8,224 bases of DNA from Clostridia bacterium (GCA_017455945.1 JAFTLM010000140.1:1-8224), one strand, 5' to 3'. Counted from the stretch's first letter, positions 1-7,414 are shown. Numbers and translations are program-made. The notes: a model not told the origin generated them from the letters alone.

Positions 1-1
1 C

Positions 2-1579
2 TGTCAGAACCGTAACTTTATTGACGGTGTCCGTGCTATGGTTGTCAATAAGCTGGAAGAGTGCGGAATCAAGCACACCCTTGAGGGAAGAATTAAATCG
101 GTGTACAGTATATATAAAAAAATGTACACTCAGAATAAAAGCTTTGACGAGATATACGACTTTTATGCACTTCGTGTCATCGTCGATACGGAGCTTGACT
201 GTTATACGGTGCTTGGACTTATCCACGAGATGTTCAGGTCTGTGCCCGGGCGTTTTAAAGACTATATTTCAACGCCAAAGCCCAATATGTACAGCTCACT
301 CCATACTACCGTAATAGGACGCGACGGTATTCCGTTTGAAGTTCAGATAAGAACCTGGGATATGCACCATATAGCCGAATACGGTATAGCCGCACACTGG
401 AAATATAAGTCAGGCGGACGCTCCAAAGAAGAGATGGATAAGAAGCTGGAGTGGGTGTCAAGACTTATCGAAACCGAAAATGAGACGCGTGACCCCGATG
501 AGTTTATCAGTGCCATAAAAACCGATATATTCCATGACGAAATATTTGTGTTCACTCCTAAAGGTGACGTTATTCAGCTTCCTTCCGGGTCTACGGTTAT
601 CGACTTTGCATATGCTATCCATACCGCGGTCGGCAATAAGATGACCGGAGCAAAAATCAACGGTATGATAGTGCCGATAGATAAAGTTCCGCAAAACGGA
701 GAAATAATAGAGATAATAACCTCTCAGAACTCCAAGGGCCCCAGCCGCGACTGGCTTAAAATAGTGAAAACCAGTGAGGCACGCAATAAGATACGTCAGT
801 GGTTCAAGAAAGAAAAGCGTGAAGATAATATTCTTATGGGTAAATCTATGGTGGATGCCGAGTTTAAAAAGTATTCGCGTTCGTCTACCGAGGCTCAGCG
901 AAACGAGATAGTTCTTAATGTCTCCGCCAAATTCGGATTTAATAACGCCGATGACTTTTATAATGCTATAGGATATGGCGGAATTGCCGTTTCAAAAGCC
1001 TTTTACAGACTAAAAGGTGAATTTGATAAGGTAGTAAAGGTAGAAGAACCGGCCGAGGAGCTTGAGCCTGTTCAGGCAATACAGATAGTCGAAAAGCCCA
1101 AAAATCTTAAATCCAACAGCGGAATTATCGTCGACGGTGAAAGCGGCTGTCTGGTTAAATTTGCAAAATGTTGCAATCCTTTGCCCGGTGATAATGTTAT
1201 AGGCTTTATCACTAAGGGCTTTGGAATATCTATCCATAAGTGCGATTGTCCCAACGTGGAGTCGGCAAGAAAGAACGGCACCGATGCCACAAGATGGGTT
1301 GAAGCCCATTGGGAAAATGCGGGAAGAACCAACGACGAATATGAGGCTATGCTTCAGATAACCACCTATGACCGAATAGGTATGCTTGCGGATATTTCGG
1401 TGGCTCTTGCGGATATGAGAGTTTCTATACTTCAGATAAACACCGTGAGCCGTCCCGAAACAAGTACAACGGTTATAAACCTTAAAATAAGTTGTAAAAA
1501 CACAGATCACTACTCGTCGATAGTGTCGAGAATAGGCTCCCTTAAAGACGTCATAAGCGTAACGAGAGGTTATGTGTAA
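2..1579 (+). CDS. relA: Bifunctional-type (p)ppGpp synthetase/hydrolase (Rel/RSH), 5'-truncated by the window edge
   Basis: This is the 3' part of a long RSH-family protein that makes and degrades the alarmone (p)ppGpp in the stringent response. The frame is open from base 2, giving 525 visible codons and a TAA stop; family members are about 730 residues, so roughly 200 N-terminal residues with the HD hydrolase domain lie upstream. In order I see the synthetase domain (GRIKSVYSIYKKM near 92-130, RFKD at 251-262, EVQIRT at 338-355), a TGS domain (about 536-727), a helical region, the zinc-finger/CC region (adjacent cysteines at 1169-1174, then HKCDCPN near 1234-1254) and a C-terminal ACT domain (about 1340-1576). 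RFKD, rather than the EFDD of monofunctional E. coli RelA, points to the bifunctional Rel class. The hydrolase half cannot be seen here. dtd follows after 12 bases, a pairing also found in Bacillus. Confidence 0.97.
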   Translation, partial: CQNRNFIDGVRAMVVNKLEECGIKHTLEGRIKSVYSIYKKMYTQNKSFDEIYDFYALRVIVDTELDCYTVLGLIHEMFRSVPGRFKDYISTPKPNMYSSLHTTVIGRDGIPFEVQIRTWDMHHIAEYGIAAHWKYKSGGRSKEEMDKKLEWVSRLIETENETRDPDEFISAIKTDIFHDEIFVFTPKGDVIQLPSGSTVIDFAYAIHTAVGNKMTGAKINGMIVPIDKVPQNGEIIEIITSQNSKGPSRDWLKIVKTSEARNKIRQWFKKEKREDNILMGKSMVDAEFKKYSRSSTEAQRNEIVLNVSAKFGFNNADDFYNAIGYGGIAVSKAFYRLKGEFDKVVKVEEPAEELEPVQAIQIVEKPKNLKSNSGIIVDGESGCLVKFAKCCNPLPGDNVIGFITKGFGISIHKCDCPNVESARKNGTDATRWVEAHWENAGRTNDEYEAMLQITTYDRIGMLADISVALADMRVSILQINTVSRPETSTTVINLKISCKNTDHYSSIVSRIGSLKDVISVTRGYV

Positions 1580-1591
1580 GAAAGGACAGGT

Positions 1592-2044
1592 ATGATAGCT
1601 GTATTGCAAAGAGTAAGCCGTGCCTCTGTCAGCGTTGACGGAGAAGTGGTGGGAAAATGTGAAAAAGGATTGGCAATTCTCCTTGGAGTTGCCGACGGAG
1701 ACCTTGAGAAAGATGCCGAAGTGCTTGCCGAAAAAATATCAAAACTCAGAATTTTTACCGATGAAAACGATAAAATGAATCTTTCTGTGATGGATATCGA
1801 CGGCGAAGCACTGGTTATTTCGAATTTTACGCTTTTGGCAAATTATGCACACGGAAACCGCCCCGATTATATGTCGGCAGCTAAGCCGTCGGAAGCAAAC
1901 AGATTGTATGAGTATTTCTGTGACCGCCTTTCACAAAAGCTTAAATCGGTTGAGAAGGGCGTTTTTGGAGCGGATATGGCGGTGGAAATTTCCAATGACG
2001 GACCTGTGACAATAGTAATGGACAGTAAAATTCTTGTAAAGTAA
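1592..2044 (+). CDS. dtd: D-aminoacyl-tRNA deacylase (DTD)
   Basis: This cytoplasmic enzyme hydrolyses D-amino acids (and mischarged glycine) from tRNA, keeping them out of translation. The 150-residue product aligns over its full length with E. coli DTD (about 145 residues). The N-terminus MIAVLQRVSRASVSVDGEVVG is typical, and the Gly-cisPro motif NDGPVT lies at residues 135-140. The other active-site motif, usually SQFT, reads SNFT at residues 77-80, so the normal glutamine is asparagine. The downstream NRPDY is also family-like. The ATG has AAAGGA at 1581-1586 in front of it. The gene starts 12 bases after relA and ends 10 bases before hemZ, so all three are probably one transcript. Confidence 0.95.
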   Translation: MIAVLQRVSRASVSVDGEVVGKCEKGLAILLGVADGDLEKDAEVLAEKISKLRIFTDENDKMNLSVMDIDGEALVISNFTLLANYAHGNRPDYMSAAKPSEANRLYEYFCDRLSQKLKSVEKGVFGADMAVEISNDGPVTIVMDSKILVK

Positions 2045-2046
2045 GG
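2042..2046 (+). promoter_or_regulatory. hemZ ribosome binding site overlapping the dtd stop
   Basis: TAAGG here includes the dtd stop codon TAA (2042-2044) and lies 8 bases before the hemZ ATG at 2055. The overlap suggests that ribosomes ending on dtd help start hemZ (inference). Confidence 0.5.
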
Positions 2047-2054
2047 TTTGAAAA

Positions 2055-3548
2055 ATGAAACTATACGTTGAAGGTAACATAAACAGATATTATGTTCAGA
2101 CACTCTGTATGATATTTTTTCCGGGTGAAAAATTCCCGGAGGACGAGGAAATAACGGAGAATACACCTGTGCTGAGCCTTAAATTGACTTGTGATTCGGA
2201 GCGTGCGGTTGCGTACGTTGAAGCAAGCAAGGGCGAAAAAAAAGCAACGGCAGAGAGGGACTATCTTTTTGCTGACCGTGCCAGCGAGGAACGTACACGT
2301 AAGCTGGCTGTGGGAGCCGCCGTTATTGCCGCACTGGGGGAGCTTGTAAAATATAAGCCTTCCTGGGGAATGCTTGTGGGCGTAAGACCCTCAAAGGTCG
2401 CCATGGAAATGCTGAATGCAGGTATGAGTAAAAGCCGTGTCAAGCGAACGCTTGTGGGTGACTTTTTGGTTACCCCAAAGAAAGCGGGATTGGCGGTTGA
2501 CGTTGCCAGAAAAGAAAAAGAGATAATAGGCACTCCCTCAAAAAAGGATTGCAGCGTGTATATTTCAATTCCTTTTTGCCCAACCAGATGTGCGTATTGC
2601 TCGTTTGTGTCCTATACGTCAAAAAGACTTCTGTCGCTTATTCCCGAGTATGTTGAGCGGCTGTGCCAAGACGTAAAAAATATCTTTTCTACAGTGAAAA
2701 GACTCGGACTTAACGTAAAAACAGTGTATATCGGCGGCGGAACTCCTACTATACTCACCGAAGAACAGCTTGAAAAATTGCTTTCTACGGTCAGTGAGTG
2801 CTATGACGTTTCAACGCTTGAGGAATATACCTTTGAAGGCGGCAGACCCGATACCATTACTGCCGAAAAACTGAAAATTGCCAAGAAATACGGCGTAAAC
2901 AGAGTGAGCGTAAATACTCAGTCTTTGTCCGATGAGGTATTGAAGGGAATCGGAAGAGACCATTCGGCAGATGATTTTTTCAGAGCGTATAATATTGCCG
3001 CCGAATCGGGAATACAATATATCAATACAGACCTCATTGCAGGTCTTCCCAAGGATAGATTCTCCACTTTTTCGGCAACTATGGATAAAATCCTCGAGCT
3101 CAGACCTCACAATATAACGGTACATACATTTTGTGTAAAGAAATCGGCGGATATTTTAAGGCAGGATAGCCATATATATTCCATAACCGGAGGAGACGTG
3201 GGAAAGTGTATTGACTATTCTCAGCTTAAAGCTTCCCAGGCGAGCTATACGCCCTATTATATGTACCGACAGAAAAATACAGTGGGTAACTTTGAAAACG
3301 TCGGTTTTGCACTTGATGGGGCAGAGGGACTTTATAACGTCTATATGATGGAAGAGGTTCACAGTATACTTGCCGCAGGTGCGGGTGCGGTTACAAAGCT
3401 TGTTGACTATAACTCGGATAATAACGGAAAAATTGATATCGACAGAGTTTTCAACGCCAAATATCCGTATGAGTATTTGAGCGAGAACGAAAGCGAAAAA
3501 ATAAACAAGGCGATAATTGACTATTATAACGATAAAGACCTTGTTTGA
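2055..3548 (+). CDS. hemZ: HemZ-type radical SAM protein (coproporphyrinogen dehydrogenase family)
   Basis: The 497-residue product is a radical SAM protein of the HemN/HemZ family and is near the length of Bacillus HemZ. The 4Fe-4S ligands form CPTRCAYC (Cys175, Cys179, Cys182), followed by the SAM-binding GGGTP at 227-231. EGGRPDTI at 261-268 resembles the HemZ-type EAGRPDTI rather than the EANPGT of HemN/HemW. NTDLIAGLPKD further on is typical of the group. An N-terminal region of about 165 residues precedes the radical SAM core, as in HemZ. Bacillus HemZ is assigned to oxygen-independent oxidation of coproporphyrinogen III, but many Clostridia carry hemZ beside relA-dtd without a visible heme pathway, so the substrate here is uncertain. 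The gene ends in TGA, 14 bases before the next start. Confidence 0.9.
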   Translation: MKLYVEGNINRYYVQTLCMIFFPGEKFPEDEEITENTPVLSLKLTCDSERAVAYVEASKGEKKATAERDYLFADRASEERTRKLAVGAAVIAALGELVKYKPSWGMLVGVRPSKVAMEMLNAGMSKSRVKRTLVGDFLVTPKKAGLAVDVARKEKEIIGTPSKKDCSVYISIPFCPTRCAYCSFVSYTSKRLLSLIPEYVERLCQDVKNIFSTVKRLGLNVKTVYIGGGTPTILTEEQLEKLLSTVSECYDVSTLEEYTFEGGRPDTITAEKLKIAKKYGVNRVSVNTQSLSDEVLKGIGRDHSADDFFRAYNIAAESGIQYINTDLIAGLPKDRFSTFSATMDKILELRPHNITVHTFCVKKSADILRQDSHIYSITGGDVGKCIDYSQLKASQASYTPYYMYRQKNTVGNFENVGFALDGAEGLYNVYMMEEVHSILAAGAGAVTKLVDYNSDNNGKIDIDRVFNAKYPYEYLSENESEKINKAIIDYYNDKDLV

Positions 3549-3550
3549 TT

Positions 3551-3556
3551 GGAAGG
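3551..3556 (+). promoter_or_regulatory. Ribosome binding site that fixes the mtaD start
   Basis: GGAAGG lies 6 bases before ATG 3563. An upstream in-frame TTG at 3545 overlaps the hemZ stop, has no such signal, and would add only six residues (MIGRIK) before the family-like start MTTLIRNVKLL. I therefore prefer ATG 3563. Confidence 0.65.
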
Positions 3557-3562
3557 ATAAAA

Positions 3563-4855
3563 ATGACAACACTTATCAGAAACGTAAAGCTCCTCGACGA
3601 GTACGGCTTTGGAGATAAGGCTGTTTCGGTGCTTGTTGGGGACGGAAGATATAAATACGTGGGCGAAGCGGAACCAAGAATAAAGGTTGATGAAATAATC
3701 GACGGAAAAGGAAATCTTTTGATTCCCGCGTTTTATAACACCCATTGCCATGCGGCAATGACGCTGTTCAGAGGCTACGGTGAGGACCTGCCTCTTGACA
3801 GGTGGCTGAACGAAAGGATTTTTCCCGCAGAGGATAGACTTACACCCAAATCGGTAAATGTTGCCGCTAAATTGGCGATAGCCGAAATGATATCCTGCGG
3901 TATTGTGTCTTTTTCGGATATGTATATGTTTATGGACGAGGTGGCAAATTCAGTGCTTGAAACAGGAATAAAAGACAATCTGTCACGTTCCATAGTTTCT
4001 TTTGCTGACAGAGACGATATAGCTCACGACAGCAGATTTCTTGAGTCTGTTGAGCTTGTCAAAAACTTTGACGGTGCGGCGGACGGACGTCTTAAAATTG
4101 ATATGAGTCTTCACGCAGAGTATACAAATACTGAACAGATGTCAAGATTTATATCCGAGTATATAAAGGAAAATAATCTGGGTATGCAGATTCATATTTC
4201 CGAGACCGAAAAAGAACACCTGGAATGTATGGCACGTCGCGGCGGAAGAACTCCAATAGAGTTTTTCAACGATTGCGGTTTGTTTGATACCAGAACAACC
4301 GCCGCACATTGCGTTTACGTTACCGATAGCGATATGGAGATAATTAAGGAAAAGAATGTAAGCGTAGCTCATAATCCCGTTAGCAATTTGAAACTTGGAA
4401 GCTGAGTTATGCCTCTTAGAAAAATGCTTGATAAGGTAATAAACGTCACCCTCGGAACCGACGGTGTTGCATCCAATAATACACTTGATATTCTGAAGGA
4501 ATTTCAATATGCGTTGCTTCTCGGAAAGGGTATAAGCAGACAACCGGAAGCTGTCAAGGCGAGAGAACTGTTTACGGTGGCAACTTATAACGGAGCCTTG
4601 GCACAGGGCAGACGCGATTGCGGAAAGATTGAGCTTGGTTATAAAGCCGACGCTGTTATCGTAAATCTCGATTCTGTGAACAATATTCCGTCGTATGATT
4701 TTTATACTACGTTGGGTTACAGTGCAAAATCTTCCGATGTGGTAATGACTATGGTGGACGGAAAAATACTTTATAAAGACGGCGAATATAAGACTATCGA
4801 TATAGAAAAATTGAAGTTTGAAGCAAAGGATGTTATAAATCACTATTTTGATTAA
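3563..4855 (+). pseudogene. mtaD: MtaD-type amidohydrolase (methylthioadenosine/S-adenosylhomocysteine deaminase) interrupted by an in-frame TGA
   Basis: The reading frame encodes a metal-dependent amidohydrolase of the TrzN/MtaD group, which deaminates 5'-methylthioadenosine and S-adenosylhomocysteine in SAM by-product recycling. Metal and active-site elements are visible: HCH at codons 61-63, HAE near 184, HISETEKEH at 211-219, AAHC around His249, AHNPVSNLKLGS at 269-280 and the LGTDG aspartate at codon 300. The frame totals 430 sense-length codons, the usual family size, but codon 281 (4403-4405) is TGA. The family continues LGSG at this point, so one G-to-T change from GGA explains it. 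The same frame then runs intact to TAA at 4853-4855. The 280-residue product would lack the Asp300 metal ligand and is probably inactive. Possible explanations are a recent nonsense mutation, a sequencing error, readthrough, or expression as two pieces. Confidence 0.88.
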
Positions 4856-4863
4856 GAGTAATC

Positions 4864-4870
4864 GGGAGGA
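4864..4870 (+). promoter_or_regulatory. Strong ribosome binding site of the flippase gene
   Basis: GGGAGGA sits 3 bases before ATG 4874, or 4 counting from GGGAGG. It is one of the strongest Shine-Dalgarno matches in the window and fixes the start. Confidence 0.65.
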
Positions 4871-4873
4871 TTT

Positions 4874-6520
4874 ATGAACACCGTCTCAAAGCGACAGTTT
4901 CTCGGAGGTGCGGCGGCACTGACAGTGTCTACCGTTCTTGTTAAATTCATAGGCTTGGCGTATAAAATACCGCTTATGCACTGTCTTGGTGCAGAGGGGA
5001 TGGGATACTTTAACTCGGCATATGAAATATACACCTTGTTTTTCGTAATAGCAACGGCGGGCGTGCCGGTAGCTATTTCAATAATGGTGTCCGAGAATAT
5101 TGCTTTGGGAAGATTGAAAAATGCCCAAAAGATATACCGTACGTCGCTTTGTGTGCTGATTTCCGTCGGCGGTGCGGGAGCCCTTTTTATGGGGCTCGGA
5201 GCGGGGCTTTTGGCGGATTGTATAGGAAATCCCGGGGCAAGACTGTCGCTGGCTTTCGTTGCACCTACCGTGTTTTTCGTGAGTGTTTCGGGGGCGGTCA
5301 GAGGCTATTTTCAGGGATGCAGAAATATGGTTCCCACAGCGGTGTCGCAGGTTATAGAGTCGCTTGGAAAATTGATTCTCGGTCTGTTTTTTGCGGCGTG
5401 GGCAAAAAAATGCGGAATGACGGAAGAGCAAATTTCGGCTATGGCAATATTGGGTTTAAGCGTCGGAACCGCAATAGCTACAGCCTATCTGTGTATAGTA
5501 AAATCACGTGCAAAAACCGTGCTTGAGTGCAGAGTGCTTGATAATACTCCGGATAAATTCGGAAAGCTTGCCAAAAGACTCGTCAAGCTTGCTATTCCGG
5601 TTACCGTAGGCTCTGTGTTGGTAAGCCTGACACGTATAGTTGATATGATGGCTATTATGGGCAGGCTTAATTCTGCCGAAAAAATTTCGGTGTACGGCAT
5701 CTACAGTACCATGTGCCTCCCTATATATAATTTGCCGTCGTCGCTGGTGGCAGGTATAGCTCTGGCACTTGTGCCGTCAATTACAAACGCGGTGCAAGCC
5801 TCTCAAGTACAAAGAGAAGAACGCATCGTAGCATCGGGAATAAAGCTTTGTGCGTTAATTTCACTTCCCGCATCGTTTGGAATAGGCGTGTATGCAAAAA
5901 ATGTTTTAGAACTTCTTTTTTCGGGACAGACAAAAGAAATTTTGGTTGCGGCACCTTTGCTTACAGCACTGTCTGTATCGGTATTTGCTTCTTGCTTGCT
6001 GCAAGTGACAAATTCAGTGTTGCAGGCAAACGGAAAAATATATCATCCTATAATTTCGCTTACCTGCGGAATGGTGGTGAAATGCGTTTCGGCTTATATC
6101 CTTATAGGGCTTCCCGATGTGGGAATAATGGGCGCACCCGTAAGTACCTTGTTGTGCAACGTTACGGCTGTGGTGGTCAATTTGATTTTTTTGGATAAAT
6201 ATACCGCGGCTAAAATAGAGCTTGCAGATATTTTGAAAAAGCCAACGTTGTGTTCAGCGGTGTCAATAGTAATGTCGGTTTTGCTGTTTGTATTGCTTTC
6301 TGCCGTTGGACTTGATACAAGAATTGTGTTTTTTTCGTCCGTGTTGCTGTGTGCGTCGGTTTACTTTGTTTCTGTTGTGCTTTTCGGCGGGCTTGATTCC
6401 GAAGAATTTGAAATGTTGCCGGTAGGCAATCGGCTTGAAGCTATATGTAATAAAATAAATAAAGGAAAGAAAAATAATGAACAGAGAAGAAAAAATAAAA
6501 CAGCTTTTGGGAAAAAATGA
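4874..6520 (+). CDS. SpoVB/YabM-type MOP-superfamily lipid flippase
   Basis: This 548-residue polytopic membrane protein belongs to the MurJ/SpoVB/Wzx part of the MOP superfamily, which flips polyprenyl-linked cell-wall or polysaccharide precursors across the membrane. Hydrophobic segments recur along the whole length, consistent with about 14 transmembrane helices (not computed). The N-terminus shows the SpoVB-like pattern FLGGAAAL, then KFIGLAYKIPL and LGAEGMGYF, followed by AGVPVAISIMVSEN and RGYFQG at residues 143-148 with NMVPTAVSQVIE. In Bacillus the gene before yabN (mazG) is yabM, one of four MurJ-like paralogues; position therefore favours the YabM type over SpoVB, but substrate is not readable from sequence. 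The last 14 codons, a lysine-rich cytoplasmic tail, overlap the start of mazG. Stop is TGA. Confidence 0.92.
   Translation: MNTVSKRQFLGGAAALTVSTVLVKFIGLAYKIPLMHCLGAEGMGYFNSAYEIYTLFFVIATAGVPVAISIMVSENIALGRLKNAQKIYRTSLCVLISVGGAGALFMGLGAGLLADCIGNPGARLSLAFVAPTVFFVSVSGAVRGYFQGCRNMVPTAVSQVIESLGKLILGLFFAAWAKKCGMTEEQISAMAILGLSVGTAIATAYLCIVKSRAKTVLECRVLDNTPDKFGKLAKRLVKLAIPVTVGSVLVSLTRIVDMMAIMGRLNSAEKISVYGIYSTMCLPIYNLPSSLVAGIALALVPSITNAVQASQVQREERIVASGIKLCALISLPASFGIGVYAKNVLELLFSGQTKEILVAAPLLTALSVSVFASCLLQVTNSVLQANGKIYHPIISLTCGMVVKCVSAYILIGLPDVGIMGAPVSTLLCNVTAVVVNLIFLDKYTAAKIELADILKKPTLCSAVSIVMSVLLFVLLSAVGLDTRIVFFSSVLLCASVYFVSVVLFGGLDSEEFEMLPVGNRLEAICNKINKGKKNNEQRRKNKTAFGKK
6461..6466 (+). promoter_or_regulatory. 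mazG ribosome binding site inside the flippase gene
   Basis: AAAGGA lies 10 bases before the mazG ATG at 6477 and is embedded in the last codons of the upstream gene. It supports the overlapping start. Confidence 0.5.
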
Positions 6521-7298
6521 ATATTCCTTTGACGATTTGGTGACTATAGTTGAGCTTTTGAGAAGCGAAGGCGGCTGTCCGTGGGATATGGAGCAGACAC
6601 ATAAAAGTATAAGAAATGATTTCATAGAAGAAACCTATGAGGTAATAGAGGCTATAGATACGGAGGACCCCAAGCTCTTGCGTGAAGAGCTTGGAGACGT
6701 TTTGCTTCAGGTAGTGTTTCACGCCAGGATTTCCGAGGAGGAAGAAATTTTTGATATCAACGGAGTGGCTAACGACATATGCGCCAAGCTTATACATCGC
6801 CATCCTCACGTGTTTGGAAACGTGAACGCCGAAACCACCGCAGAGGTTCTTAAAAATTGGGATGCAATAAAAAGCGAGGAAAAAAGCAGAGTGACCGTTA
6901 CGGATAAGCTTAAGTCAATTCCTCCTATGCTTCCCGCACTTATGCGTGCCACAAAAGTAGGAAAAAAAGCCAAGTGCTTCGATTTCCCGACCGCAGCCGA
7001 CGTTATGGATAAAATCTCGGAGGAACTGGTCGAGGTCTCTGAGGCAATGGAAGAAAATAATGCGGAACATATTTCCGAAGAAATAGGAGATCTTTTGCTG
7101 TCGATTACAAGCCTTTGCCGTAAACTGGGAGTGGACGCGGAGCAGGCTCTTTCGCAGGCTACCGACAAATTTATTGACCGTTTTGAGGCAATAGAAACAG
7201 AGGTTTTGAGGCAGAAAAAATCTATGGAAGACTGTTCTTTGGAAGAACTTGATAAAATATGGGACGAAAACAAGAAAAAAATTCAAAATTTTTCATAA
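6477..7298 (+). CDS. mazG: MazG nucleoside triphosphate pyrophosphohydrolase (YabN MazG part)
   Basis: The 273-residue cytoplasmic enzyme hydrolyses NTPs/dNTPs to NMPs and pyrophosphate; in E. coli it is linked to nucleotide-pool cleaning and lowered ppGpp effects. Two tandem MazG folds are visible. The first has GGCPWDMEQTH (32-42), EETYE (51-55) and EELGD (70-74) as the metal-binding EExxE...ExxD pattern. The second has EELVEVSEA (182-190) and EEIGD (201-205). HRHPHVFG near 107-114 and NWDAIK near 127-132 are typical. Length fits E. coli MazG (263), whereas Bacillus YabN adds a tetrapyrrole-methylase-like domain in front that is absent here. The start overlaps the flippase by 44 bases, implying translational coupling. 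The gene sits between yabM-like and hup/rqcP genes as in related Clostridia. Confidence 0.95.
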   Translation: MNREEKIKQLLGKNEYSFDDLVTIVELLRSEGGCPWDMEQTHKSIRNDFIEETYEVIEAIDTEDPKLLREELGDVLLQVVFHARISEEEEIFDINGVANDICAKLIHRHPHVFGNVNAETTAEVLKNWDAIKSEEKSRVTVTDKLKSIPPMLPALMRATKVGKKAKCFDFPTAADVMDKISEELVEVSEAMEENNAEHISEEIGDLLLSITSLCRKLGVDAEQALSQATDKFIDRFEAIETEVLRQKKSMEDCSLEELDKIWDENKKKIQNFS

Positions 7299-7321
7299 AA
7301 ATGCTCAAAAAATGTAAAAAA
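7267..7321 (+). other. Phased A-tracts, likely curved DNA/UP element upstream of hup
   Basis: Runs of four to seven A occur at 7267-7270, 7275-7281, 7285-7288 (followed by T's), 7297-7301, 7307-7312 and 7316-7321. Centres are spaced about 9-12 bases, close to one helical turn, which is the classic arrangement for bent DNA. The three tracts nearest hup lie just upstream of its -35 box, where an UP element would sit. The proximal part starts in the lysine-rich 3' end of mazG, so some of the pattern may reflect coding. Confidence 0.45.
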
Positions 7322-7325
7322 TCTC

Positions 7326-7354
7326 TTGATTTTTGTGAATTTTAATGATATAAT
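7326..7354 (+). promoter_or_regulatory. hup promoter (sigma-A type, extended -10)
   Basis: A -35 box TTGATT (7326-7331) and a perfect -10 box TATAAT (7349-7354) are separated by 17 bases. TGA directly before the -10 adds the extended TGn motif. Transcription should start near 7361. This is the clearest vegetative promoter in the window and matches the high expression implied by hup codon use. Confidence 0.8.
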
Positions 7355-7364
7355 ATAATAAAGA

Positions 7365-7386
7365 TGTTATCAAGCTAATGATAACA
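7365..7386 (+). promoter_or_regulatory. Palindrome at the start of the hup transcript (operator or 5' hairpin)
   Basis: Perfect 8-base arms TGTTATCA (7365-7372) and TGATAACA (7379-7386) flank the 6-base centre AGCTAA. It covers about +5 to +26 from the predicted start. It could be a repressor operator or, as RNA, a stem-loop protecting the 5' end. No poly-T follows, so it is not a terminator. The symmetry is seen directly; the function is inference. Confidence 0.5.
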
Positions 7387-7414
7387 AATAATAATTAGAA
7401 AGGTAGAAAACATT

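Noticed and set aside
21..314. Alternative plus-strand frame of 97 codons inside relA
   Set aside because: It overlaps the conserved synthetase domain in another frame and has no family resemblance.
1010..1609. Minus-strand open frame (199 codons) within relA
   Set aside because: It is antisense to the conserved zinc-finger and ACT region of relA, with no protein family resemblance and no convincing ribosome binding site.
4403..4405. TGA recoded as glycine throughout the genome
   Set aside because: It is the only in-frame TGA in about 2,650 coding codons, glycine is otherwise GGN throughout, and gene content is clostridial rather than that of lineages known for this recoding.
4403..4445. 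Selenocysteine insertion at the mtaD TGA
   Set aside because: The family has glycine, not cysteine, at this position, and the sequence just downstream forms only a weak 4-base stem, nothing like a bacterial SECIS hairpin.
4142..4843. Long minus-strand open frame (233 codons) across the mtaD stop
   Set aside because: It lies wholly antisense to conserved MtaD sequence, shows no recognisable motif and is rich in Ser, Ile, Tyr and Cys as expected of a shadow frame.
4886..4920. Tat-like signal (KRQFLGGAAAL) at the flippase N-terminus
   Set aside because: It lacks the twin arginine, and the first hydrophobic segment with a basic start is the normal N-terminus of SpoVB/YabM proteins.
7317..7334. 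Inverted repeat AAAAATC/GATTTTT as a mazG terminator
   Set aside because: The 7-base arms have one G-C pair, far too weak, and it overlaps the hup -35 box. It is better explained by the A-tracts plus the promoter.
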